From Aotearoamyces nothofagi (Eukaryota; Ascomycota; Leotiomycetes; Leotiales; Tympanidaceae): a stretch of DNA of 64,000 bases. The stretch covers positions 1 to 64,000 of the forward strand of contig JADDTR010000013.1 in assembly GCA_015345905.1 (NCBI GenBank), written 5' to 3'. A model generated the notes under the pieces. That model did no database searches and was not told the origin of the DNA. It was given only the letters and a program-made list of their open reading frames with translations. Shown here piece after piece: positions 1-9,290 of the stretch (position 1 is its first letter; each line of letters begins with the position of its first letter). A program made the position numbers and the translations under genes.

Positions 1-660
1 CTTCCTAGGAATAGGAGCGTACGCTTCCTAGGAATTGGGTGCATACGCTCCTAGGAATTGAGTGAATTGGGTGTACACCGCTTCCTGGGAATAGGAGCGT
101 ACGCTCTCCAGGAATTGGGTGCGCGCACGCTCTCCAGGAATTGGGTGCCTGTATACTCAGGCAACCCCATTCAGGAATTCGGTGCGCACGCTCCTAGGAA
201 TTGGGTGGTGCACGCGACCGAAGAACAGGCAATTCCAGGAACTAAACACATGAATAACTCAACAACCATGGTAGGTACACTAATTCTGAGAGCGGCANAA
301 TTGGGTTCCTACGCTCCTGTAAATTGGGACCCTACGCTCTCCAGGAATTGAGTGAATTGGGTGTACACCGCTTCCTGGGAATAGGAGCGTACGCTCTCCA
401 GGAATTGGGTGCGCGCACGCTCTCCAGGAATTGGGTGCCTGTATACTCAGGCAACCCCATTCAGGAATTCGGTGCGCACGCTCCTAGGAATTGGGTGGTG
501 CACGCGACCGAAGAACAGGCAATTCCAGGAACTAAACACATGAATAACTCAACAACCATGGTAGGTACACTAATTCTGAGAGCGGCATTGAAACCGCACG
601 ATTGAGTATATTCAGGCCCTAAATTCTAGGGCCTGTAGGAGCACTTTGAAATTCTTAGGG
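1..660. repeat. Minisatellite with an exact 245-bp duplication around an N
   Basis: The first 600 bases are built from variants of a ~25-bp unit containing AGGAATTGGGTGC and ACGCTC. On top of this, 53-297 and 343-587 are identical over 245 bases (offset 290), with an ambiguous base N at 298 between them. Reading frames across the block are by-products of the repeat, not genes. The N between two identical copies means the duplication could be an assembly join rather than biology. Confidence 0.85.
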
Positions 661-774
661 TTATTGGTATTACGGCGTAATACCGTTGGGTGCCTGCACG
701 GACCACACCTTAAATCTCCCATAGTAAAAAATTGGTATTACAGCGTAATACCAGAGCACTAGTGTTAGGATAGT
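517..774. repeat. Dispersed repeat, less-decayed copy
   Basis: This segment is repeated at 3669-3927. It contains two near-palindromes of the form GGTATTACGGCGTAATACC (around 667 and 735) and the inverted piece GGCCCTAAATTCTAGGGCC. This copy keeps its CpG and CpA sites, whereas the other has them turned to TpA. The paired palindromes might be ends of a small mobile element, but I see no coding capacity or target duplication to support a family. Confidence 0.7.
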
Positions 775-1085
775 GTATACAACCCTCAATATACACCTAG
801 ACACCCTGGTAAAGAACGTCGGTAGGAAGAGCATAGTTAAAGACATAAATGCCTGGTATGAAAAATGGGACAACTACAGGGTCATATATCTTTTCAGGTA
901 TACCAAGCCTAAATCCTATCTGCACCTATACCAAGACAGGGTGTCGATGGCAGAGTATATTGCAGGTCCTAGTGTAAAGCTATAGTATCTTTGCCATTTA
1001 CTCTACAACATCATCTTTGAAAAGGAGACCAGAGTGCAGCTTGTTGTCGACCTGCCTATAAACCAGTAGTAAGTTTGTACCTTTG
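775..1085. other. Spacer with possible helicase-derived sequence
   Basis: An open frame at 773-985 (70 codons, beginning after ATAGTGT) has a protein-like composition but I cannot assign it. It lies just before the palindrome array and the helicase relic and may be an upstream piece of that gene. No splice or start signal makes a convincing model. Confidence 0.3.
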
Positions 1086-1342
1086 ATAACTGCAGTTATA
1101 GGGGCCTGCCTTCTATAACTGCAGTTATAAGACCCCTCTGCCTTTGATAACTACAGTTCTAAGAGCCTGCCTTCGATAACTGCAGTTATAAAAGCCGAGC
1201 CTGCCTTCTATAACTGCAGTTATAAGAGCCTGCCTTCTATAACTGTAGTTATAAGAGCCTACCTTCTATAACTACAGTTATAAGAGCCTGCCTTCTATAA
1301 CTGCAGTTATAAGACCTCTCTGCCTTTGATAACTGCAGTTAT
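1086..1342. repeat. Tandem array of a 14-bp perfect palindrome (array 1)
   Basis: Nine copies of ATAACTGCAGTTAT or one-base variants are spaced about 30-33 bp apart, separated by AAGAGCCTGCCTTC-type linkers. The core equals its own reverse complement. The same core recurs in a second array at 2684-2872 with different linkers, so the palindrome is conserved while the linker is not. Confidence 0.9.
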
Positions 1343-1378
1343 AAGAGCCGGCTTTTTGACTAACTAGTATATAGGGTC

Positions 1379-1951
1379 TTAGAAGCTTTCTTTACAAACC
1401 TCGGACTTAATGTCCTTAGTCTCTGCTCTGTACACTTGTAAATTGATCGACGCGAGACGATCCGAATATTCAATGACCTGAAGGCACCAGTAGATGTTCT
1501 AGTTACAAATTTCCAAACCAGCTCACTAGGTGTTAATCTACAGGGGGCATGCTATTATACTATTATCATGGACATGGCCAATAATATAAATACAATCCTA
1601 TAGACGATTGGTCGGATCTATCGCTTGGGGCAGACAGAAGTTCAGAATGTCTATATCCTGACCTACAACCATTTATATAACCAGGTATTACAGGCAAGAG
1701 CTTCTGTCAAGATGGTTGCCCAGCTTGCCGGAGAGGCAAGGTTCAAGAGCAAGGTTGTAGAGGAGATATCAAGCAATGCCGAGGAACTGGTGAGGAAGAT
1801 GCTGGACCAGCGATGCTCCTGTATAAAATGGGGCAGCCTAGACTTGTATACCAAGGATAAGCTGAAGCAGGGTAGTACTTGTTTAGAGAAGGACAAGGGC
1901 CTAAAGGCAAACGAGACAACCGCTACTACTAAGACTAGCACCACCGAATAG
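1379..1951 (+). pseudogene. SNF2-family helicase C-terminal domain, decayed
   Basis: One frame reads through a recognisable helicase C-terminal lobe of the SNF2 ATPase family. It contains VDVLVTNFQTSSLGVNLQGA (motif V region, about 1491-1550) and TIGRIYRLGQTE (motif VI, from 1604), with the invariant Arg and the RLGQ turn. A basic/polar tail follows to 1951. Two in-frame stops (TAA at 1439, TAG at 1601) interrupt it; both sit where Gln codons are expected and fit C-to-T change of CAA/CAG. The N-terminal ATPase lobe with the Walker motifs is not seen upstream, where the palindrome array lies instead. Such proteins remodel nucleosomes or unwind DNA; this copy is presumably inactive. Family assignment is solid, the exact subfamily is not. 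Confidence 0.75.
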
Positions 1952-2057
1952 GCAAAGCAGGCAGAGGCAATAGAGAAGAGAAGAATAGCGACTCTAGGAG
2001 GCGAAGAAGGTAGGTCTATTAACTGCAGTTTATATAAGTAGGGTAATATATTGACTA

Positions 2058-2513
2058 GTGTTATTAGACGTTGTAATAAAGGATGCAGCAGAAGAGCCTG
2101 TTGTTGCTGGCCCTGCTGCAGCAGAAGAGCCTATTGTCGCTGGCCCCGCTACAGCAGAGGAGCCAGTTGTCGCTGGCCCAGCTGTAGCAGAGGAGCCTCT
2201 TATTGCTGGCCCTACTACTGAGGTCGAAGAGCTGCATGTTGTTGGCCTTGCTGCTGAGGTCAACCAGCTCGGTATTGATGTCGCTGGTAGTGACATCGAA
2301 GACCTCAATAAAGCTGTTGCTGATGATGATGATAAAGAGGTTGGTTCCTTACTTTCGAGCCCGCTCTCTGACCTACCAGATTCAGATACCAAGATGGCAG
2401 AAGGCCCAGCCTTAGAGGAGGCAGCTGAAGAGGCAGATGAGAAACGGAAGAGGCCTGCAAGAGCAGTGTACAGTATAGCAGAGAGTGAGCCTTCTCCAAA
2501 AAAGAGGTAGTAC
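2058..2513 (+). CDS. Acidic repeat protein fragment, possibly the helicase C-terminus
   Basis: A 150-codon open frame has no ATG at its start, so it is probably a 3' exon or a remnant. Residues 11-60 are four to five copies of a ten-residue unit of the form AEEPVVAGPA. They are followed by an acidic stretch (VADDDDKEVG) and a basic end (EEADEKRKRPARAV, then SPKKR), which resembles a nuclear protein tail. It lies 100 bases after the SNF2 relic in another frame, so a spliced connection is possible but I found no phase-correct intron. Unlike the AT-rich DNA around it, this stretch keeps many GC-rich codons. Function unknown. Confidence 0.4.
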
Positions 2514-2683
2514 ACCAGTTGTAAGAATATAGAATAGTGTATTGAAGTAGAGAGAGTAAGTTGTTTTATAAATGGCGTTATAGATTAGAAGTTGGCTGTT
2601 TTAGACGTTGTTAGATATCTATTTGGCTTTTAGACAATCGATTTTTTGACTCTAATATAGAGAGAGTACCTACCTGACATGTA

Positions 2684-2872
2684 ATAACTGCAGTTATAAA
2701 GTGCCTACCTAATGTATAATAACTGCAGTTATAAAGTGCCTACTAGACGTGCTATAACTGCAGTTACCAAGAGCCTATTCGATGTACTATAACTGCAGTT
2801 ACCAAGTGCCTATTCGACGTGCTATAACTGCAGTTATTATATGCCTATATATTATACTATAACTGCAGTTAT
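2684..2872. repeat. Tandem array of the 14-bp palindrome (array 2)
   Basis: Six copies of ATAACTGCAGTTAT or close variants (some ending TTACC) occur every ~35 bp with linkers such as AAGTGCCTA...GACGTGCT. This is the second array; it lies on the other side of the helicase relic from array 1. Confidence 0.88.
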
Positions 2873-2956
2873 CAAGTACAGTATACTATAGAGATATAGC
2901 AAAGGAGTGAATTATAGGACCAGCAGCAATTGATCTTTGCTAAGAGTCTAAGTATT

Positions 2957-3085
2957 GTATATAGTATCTTACAGTAGGTTATTGTAATATACAGTATCTT
3001 ACAGTAGGTTATTGTAATATACAGTATCTTACAGTAAGTTACTATAATATACCGTATCTTACAATAGGTTATCGTAATATATCGC
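2957..3085. repeat. 30-bp minisatellite
   Basis: About four copies of a 30-bp unit containing ACAGTATCTTACAGTAGGTT and ATTGTAATAT. A degraded relative lies at about 3275-3340. The open frame on the minus strand here is a product of the repeat. Confidence 0.8.
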
Positions 3086-3668
3086 ACTCTACTAGGTAAA
3101 TCTTCGAAGTAATTCGATGAATTGAAGTATATAGACTACTAGGGTTTCAATATATATACTTGTAAATATCGAATAAGTCGTGTAAAATGTATTACTTAAG
3201 CAAATTATATAGATTGCAATGTATATAGTCCTTAGAATTGTATATATTCTATAACTGTAGTTATTCTCGCTGTACCTTACAGTAAGTTACTGTAAGCTAT
3301 TGTAATATACAGTAAATTACAATAAGATACAGTACTTTAATATATACTACCAGGTAAATATTTGTTGTAATTCGATGAATTGAGTTGTTTAAGGATGGAC
3401 ACTGCTGGAGATTCAAGGTGTATACTTGTAAATGTCGAAGAAGTCGTGCAAAGAGTGTTACTTAGGCAAATTAGGTAGATTTGGGTATATATACCTCCTT
3501 CGAATTTCATGTACCCGATAAGTGCCAAGACCTTTGTATTACCTTATGGTAACTTACTATAGCATTTGTGTATAGATCCGATGTAATGTACTAGCGGCTG
3601 TATATACACCAACATTTTTTGTATAGGCCTTGGTGTAGATTATATATAATCCGCTGGGTTATAGAGAT
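3086..3668. other. AT-rich non-coding stretch
   Basis: Two related ~90-bp segments (from ~3085 and ~3342), each with CAGGTAAAT or TAGGTAAAT then AATTCGATGAATTGA and ACTTGTAAAT, show another decayed tandem duplication. No gene is supported. Confidence 0.5.
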
Positions 3669-3927
3669 AGGCAATTCTAGGAACTAAATATATAAATAAC
3701 TCAACAACTACTATAGATATACTAATTCTAAGAGCGGCAATGAAACTGTATAATTGAGTATATCTAGGCCCTAAATTCTAGGGCCTATAGAACCATGTTG
3801 AAATTCTTAGGGTTATTGGTATTATAGTATAATACCAATAGATACCTATATAGACTATACCTTAAATCTCCTATAGTAAAAAATTGGTATTATAGTATAA
3901 TACTAGAGCACTAGTATTAGGATATTA
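3669..3927. repeat. Decayed copy of the 517-774 repeat
   Basis: Colinear with 517-774, but nearly every difference is C-to-T or G-to-A giving TpA: for example ATTACGGCGTAAT has become ATTATAGTATAAT. This is the pattern left by RIP acting on both strands. Confidence 0.8.
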
Positions 3928-5950
3928 ATAAGTCAATTGAGAAGAGAGAGAGAGATATTATAGTAGAAGTAGAGATATCAAAGGACAAGGTAGATATATT
4001 AGATCTACCTTTTATACAGCAAGTATTACAACAAATACAGAGGATAGGAACATTAATACTAAAACCAAGATAAAAGAGGGCATTAGATAATAATCAGAGT
4101 ATAGACAAATTAAGTCCTATAAAGAGCTAGACAACTTAGTAAAAAAGAGTTTAGAAGTCTAATAGTTTAGAAGTCTAAGATATAGAATTGTAATTTTAAA
4201 TATAATTGAAATCGAATAGTGTTACTATTGAATGTTATTGTCTATATACCTCAAGTAATATAATTGAAGCTTCTAGTATTACTATAAAGTATTACTGTCT
4301 ATATAACTAATAAATAGTCTAGACTGAACTAAACTGGACTAGACTATTATTTATAGTTCGATCTCAAGCTATATAATATAGACTGTTTTTCAAAGTAGTC
4401 TAGACTGAACTAGACTATAAATACTAGTCCAGTCTCAAGGACTATAATATAGACTGTTTTTTAAAGTAGTCTAGACTAAACTAGACTGTAAATATTAATC
4501 TGGTCTTAAGGACTATAATATAGACTGTTTAAAAATCAAGATACTCAAAGACTAGACTAGACTACTTTTTATAGACCAATTTGGTCTAGACTATTTATTT
4601 ACAGTCTAGTCTAACTAGTCTATATTTAATACTCTACTATCATTTAGAGTTGGTTAGATATAGATAATAAATACTATATCTACTAGTCAACAACTCTTTC
4701 TAGTAGCTATAAGTTCTTCTAAAATAGTAGCTAGCTCTAGTAAAATTCTATCAAAGCTTAGTACTTTAATCTTCTAAGCTAATCTTATTACTAGATTAGA
4801 TACTTAGTTTAGATCAACTTGGTCTTATATTCTAGTTTAGACATTGATAGAGCTTATAATAGAGTTTCTTTAATTGGATAGTATAGATATAGTATTCTAT
4901 TTCTTAGCCTTCTCTCTTTCTAATTCTATTTTCACCACCTTGCCAAAGGTTAAACTATTCTATATTGGCAATATAGAGAGTAGTCAAAGGCTACTAAGAA
5001 GAAGTATAAGATAATGAGAATACTAAATAGATAGAATTATCTTATTAATATTCTCTAGTACTTAAATAGATAAATTAGTATCTAGTTCTATAATTGTCTC
5101 TCTCTTTAGTATAGCCAATAATTCAAAGCTTTCTATACCAATATCTGATCGCCAAGGTAGCAATAGTATATTAGACTGATGAAAACTCTATTCTAAGGTT
5201 GATAAATTATCTAAAGTTAATCTAATATTGCTAGATTTTGTCTTTGATCAGAATCTAATATATCTATAAAATATTTTTATAGTCTCCCTTAAAGGAATTA
5301 TTTCTAATAAGTATATAAACAATTTATATCAACTTTAGTCATTTTAGTTGGATCTAAAATTGGCTCTCGTTTTGCTAGATTCAAGGCCTATAGAAGATTT
5401 ATATACCTCTTTTGACTTGAAACCCTGTTTAGAAACAGTTACTCCAAAAGAAATAGGTAGTATTTACAAACAATATATAAATAAATAATTCAAGTCTAAT
5501 CTCTTAAGAAGATAGTAGAGTAAAAAATCTAATATCTGTCTCTATATACTAAGATATACTATATTATAAGACAAATTTATAGTTTTGGAATTATAACTTT
5601 TTTCTTAGTAAATCTATAAAGTTGCTATTGATATTTCAATTACTTTAGTTATTTTTTCTTAAAGTGAGTATTTAGCAATATAAAAAGGATTATAGTTGGT
5701 TGTACTATCGACTATCTTAATCAGGTCTCTAGTTGCTGTTTCGACTATACCCTCCTGTTTATCTACAACAATTAAAGTCTGTTCTAAATTTGGAGCAATT
5801 AGAGAAATGTTCTAGTGTATAAGGATATAGCTCTAAGTTTTGAAACATTTAAAGAAAGTAATAATGAAGTCCAAGAGTTACTCTAGTATAAGGAGAGATA
5901 TACAAATGCTATATACTTTAGTTTCAGAGTTCAAAGCTAATAAGCGAGTA
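3928..5950. other. AT-rich, RIP-like ruins
   Basis: About 2 kb with very low GC and TAG/CTA-rich words. It contains arrays of TAGTCTAGACTGAACTAGAC-type sequence at 4314-4620 that match the less-decayed repeats at 12.7-13.2 kb. No frame longer than a few tens of codons survives and no protein domain can be recognised, so the original element family is not named. The change to normal base composition occurs near 5930-6070. Confidence 0.7.
4500..4620. repeat. Decayed copy of the 13080-13200 repeat
   Basis: Aligns without gaps to 13080-13200 (offset 8580). Where the right copy reads GACCGGACCGGACCGC this one reads GACTAGACTAGACTAC; differences are almost all C-to-T or G-to-A. Both copies point the same way. 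Confidence 0.85.
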
Positions 5951-6229
5951 TTGATTGGCCTAAATCTGCCTGATCAAATGATACCATAAAACTGATGCCT
6001 CAGGCACTAAGATTCAGGTGTAGCTGAGACTATAGAAATTTTCTTCCTAAGGCCTACAGGCACAAACTTTTAGATGATCCGGCCCGAGCCGGTGACGCGA
6101 TCTAGCTGATCAGGCAACCAACTAGAAGGGCAAAGACCCTCCTCTGAACATTCACAAGTTGCTCACTTTCATCATCTTACCACGATAAGGCCTCAACCAA
6201 ATAAAGCAACCCCAGCAGCAATACCCAGT

Positions 6230-6513
6230 ATGACTGACTCCCATTGGAGTGCCAGTACCGCGGAGGCAGAGCAGTACGAAGTAAGTATAGAAGTCATCCA
6301 TCAGTGAGGGTGGTTCTAACCGTTTCGCAGGCAACAGTTGCTGTGAGTGGTAAAGCAAAGGACCTGGCGGCTACGATCTCATCTGGAAAAAGCGCCCAGA
6401 ATGAGCGGGAGACAAAGCGGAAGGCGAGAGAGGAGAAAGAAAAGGCAGCGAAGGAGCAGGAATGGAAAGAGCGACAGGACAGAGAAAGAGAGAAAGACAA
6501 GGACAAGGCATAG
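6230..6513 (+). CDS. Small charged two-exon protein, unknown
   Basis: Exons 6230-6280 and 6331-6513 give a 77-residue protein. The 50-nt intron has a GTAAGT donor, a TTCTAAC branch site and a CAG acceptor, and phase is kept, which argues for a real gene. The first 17 residues (MTDSHWSASTAEAEQYE) are polar. The middle is ATVAVSGKAKDLAATISSGK. The last ~38 residues are almost only Lys, Glu, Arg, Asp and Gln, predicting one long charged helix or coiled coil. No signal peptide or membrane segment. I do not recognise the family. It sits at the left rim of an undecayed island between two RIP-like blocks, 51 bp from the 3' end of the convergent phosphotransferase gene. Confidence 0.6.
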
Positions 6514-6564
6514 GACTGGATAACCAACATCTATTTGGGCCGGTGCTTCTATCAAAGTGCAGTC

Positions 6565-8180
6565 TTAGCTACTAGTCTCTCCCTCTGTAGAGAGGCCTGC
6601 CGTCCCGTCAAAGAGAACTTGTAACTGTTTTACATATTCTTCCTGCTCAGCGACCTTTCTGCTAGCAACCATAGAAGAACCCTGACACCAATACTGTGAG
6701 AGTATTCCTTCGGACTCTGCAGAGAGGCGAAGAAATCTAGGACCGATATGATCGTCGAATAACGACCACGAGGCATTCACGGATGTAATGCAATGCCAGA
6801 ACCATACTGCTCCAGATTTCCAGCTGTCATGCATGATTCGTGTAATTGTAGGCGGAATCGTCGGCGACATCTTGATTTCCTCGTCCTCAAATATATTCAT
6901 AAACTCTTGATGAACGACTTCAAACTCATGAAAGTTCTCTTCCGTTATATTATCGATAGCGCACCCGGTAAGCCAATACGGCACAGAAAGCATTTCGGCA
7001 GGTAGTGCACAAACCCATTCATGGTCAATGAGACATGTGATGTTCCAGTCTTTATCGACGAAAATGTTACTCGCATGGAAATCGGTGAGCTGAAGACGAA
7101 ATGGCCCATTGCGGGTTTCGCGCTGAATATAGTGATGCGAAATTGCTCTGAGCAATGTTTGAGAAGCCATTTGTCCAAGACAGTCTCCCATACTTGAAAC
7201 AGCGCGTGGATTGCTCAGGAAGAAGTCGTCATGGAATGTAAGCATATCTCCAACAAAAGGCTCTATAGAAGTGTATGTTTCATTTCTCGATATCGTTCTC
7301 GGGGCACCACCATTTTCTAATATAATCATGGAGCAAGGCAGGGGTCGGTTTGTCAATGTGACAGTGCCGTTGTTATGAAATTCGAATGAGCCTATTCGAG
7401 GCTGAGGAACACGAGCTAAAGACAGGATCAAGCGCGCCATGCCTCGAAAGAGATTCTGTCTCCGGACTGGGTCTTCTCGCTGCTGATTCCAGGTCTCTGA
7501 GAGCATTTCGCCTCTTTCGGGGCCAATATACTCAAATAGCATATATGCGGTAGACAAGCGCTCGCCAGTTGGATTGGAAACATATTGAGACAGAGTTGGG
7601 TATCCAAGGTATTTGCGGAATGATCGCTGGAACATGCGCCAAAAGCGGAAATAGAAAGGCATTCGTTTTTCGTGTGTAAACTATACAATAAGCCATAGTG
7701 TTAGCAATAACTTTGCAAGTGATGTAAAAGACTTACGTGTTTATGGTCAGAGAAGCCAAAGCCGTATAAATGTGGAATGGGGATGTCAGGACAAAATTCT
7801 TGCATCCATACGTAGGCCCCCACCTCGGAGCTTAGCTTTTCGTCAATGGTGCCAGGGTATTTGGCTTCAGCAAGCTTGTGTGGCATAGGACAACGAAAGA
7901 TCAGTCTCTGAATAAAGCCGGCCGACCTTACTTCCACAGGTATACACACATTGAAGCTCCCACGAACCCATTGGTCCTCGATAATACAAGCATCTCCATC
8001 GCACAGTCTCAGATGATGCCGAACAATGCCCTGGATCATTGTACGCTGATCCCGTAGCTTCTGATAAAGCAGTTTCCTTGCTGGAGGGTATGTTGCTTCA
8101 TTGAGGATATTTGCATCTTTGTGGATGGCCGATTCGTATGTAATGTGCTTCCCGTTATCGAGCTCGAGAGTAGCTGTCAT
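6565..8180 (-). CDS. APH-type phosphotransferase family protein
   Basis: Exons 8180-7737 and 7680-6565, joined by a 56-nt intron (GTAAGT..TAG, phase 0), encode 519 residues. Fungal proteins of the aminoglycoside-phosphotransferase/choline-kinase fold carry this layout. The catalytic loop is LTDFHASNIFVDKDW (about residues 350-365), where Asp and the Asn five residues later match the Brenner motif D-x4-N. CLIDHEWVCALP follows, its Asp being the metal-binding equivalent of DFG. The N-terminal part holds the nucleotide-binding lobe with VRGSFNVCIPVEV. Substrates of the fungal members are mostly unknown, and small-molecule or protein phosphorylation is inference. All motifs are intact, in contrast to the decayed flanks, so the gene may be functional. 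Two further APH-like fragments lie at 47.3-48.4 kb. Confidence 0.85.
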
Positions 8181-9290
8181 GGTAAAAGGAGCATTCCTCG
8201 CAGGCTGTTGAGAGCTTTACAATTTATTTTGCGCTCTAGAGTTGCTGCTGTGCAAGAAGAACCAGTCGAGTTGGATTTTGCTTCGTTATAGGTGTCGCGG
8301 CGTTCGCTCTTCGGAGACCCTACCAAAGATGATGTGTTAGCTTGACTTCGAAAAGTAACTGTATTTCGTATGCATAAAATGAGATGGGTACTTGCTTATA
8401 CATAGACCAGCTGTTCGTACGCTTCGGTTGGTGCTGGGAGTGTTGTTGACATAGCTCTGACATGATTGCTCGTGCTCAACAGTGCTTTGAAAACCGCTGA
8501 CTAATTATTTTATTCATGCCTTAGGCTGCAACTCTCCAAAACGCGATTTGAGTGGGCGATCTCTGGCGTGCTGATACCGTGCTCCTTTTGGCACTCCTGA
8601 AGCCCCTAACCCTAACCCTAGGCCCAAGATGAATGAGGGTTATTATCAGAGACGAGGCAGATTCTGAAGGCGAAAACTCACTTGGGAATTGGAGTTGGAG
8701 GGCCAGATATTTGAAGACCGACAGAGTTATAATCCTAGACTGTGCTGTTGTAAAGGCTAAAACGATATAAAGCGAGCTGCAGTAGACGTGTTGGAGAATG
8801 TAGGAAGAAAAACAATAATAGAACAGAGAAGAGGGGGACAGCGATGAGTTTATACTTGAGCTGGGACAGGGCTCGCGATAAGACTGGTGCCTTTTAGGTA
8901 GCTACAATGGGGCTCAGCTATATAGGCGCTATACTAGGCTTTGCAGGGTGTTGCTTATTAAGCTGCTTGATATATTGTATACCACCTCCTGCCACTTTAT
9001 CTGGATAAACCTAGCATGAAGTTACCTTACACTTCTGTTAGAGCTTTATATATTTATTTGGTAGAGATTTGAGATCTTTAAACAATGAAGTCGTTCCAGC
9101 ATATAGAGCTTTTCGCTATACAGAGATAGACGTTAATAAAATAAAGTAGAAAGAATTAATTACACTTTATCTAGTTATATTTCTTCACGCTGTAAGAATA
9201 GTATACACTCTAAAAAGAACAGAGAAGGGGATAAAAGACGGGGCAAACATAAGCTCTATAGCTATACACTCTTGGTATACTATTGAAATA
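8181..9290. other. Spacer between phosphotransferase gene and DUF3435 relic
   Basis: Contains the promoter side of the phosphotransferase gene, the interstitial telomere motif at 8604-8620, and AT-rich decayed DNA from about 9040. No gene is supported. Confidence 0.6.
8604..8620. repeat. Interstitial telomeric repeat (CCCTAA)2.8
   Basis: CCCTAACCCTAACCCTA is an exact run of the TTAGGG-type telomere repeat read on the C-rich strand. It is short, but flanked by undecayed sequence. Confidence 0.8.

Noticed and set aside
58-605. Two open frames of 93-97 codons
   Set aside because: They run through the minisatellite and its exact duplicate; the peptide repeats follow the DNA repeats.
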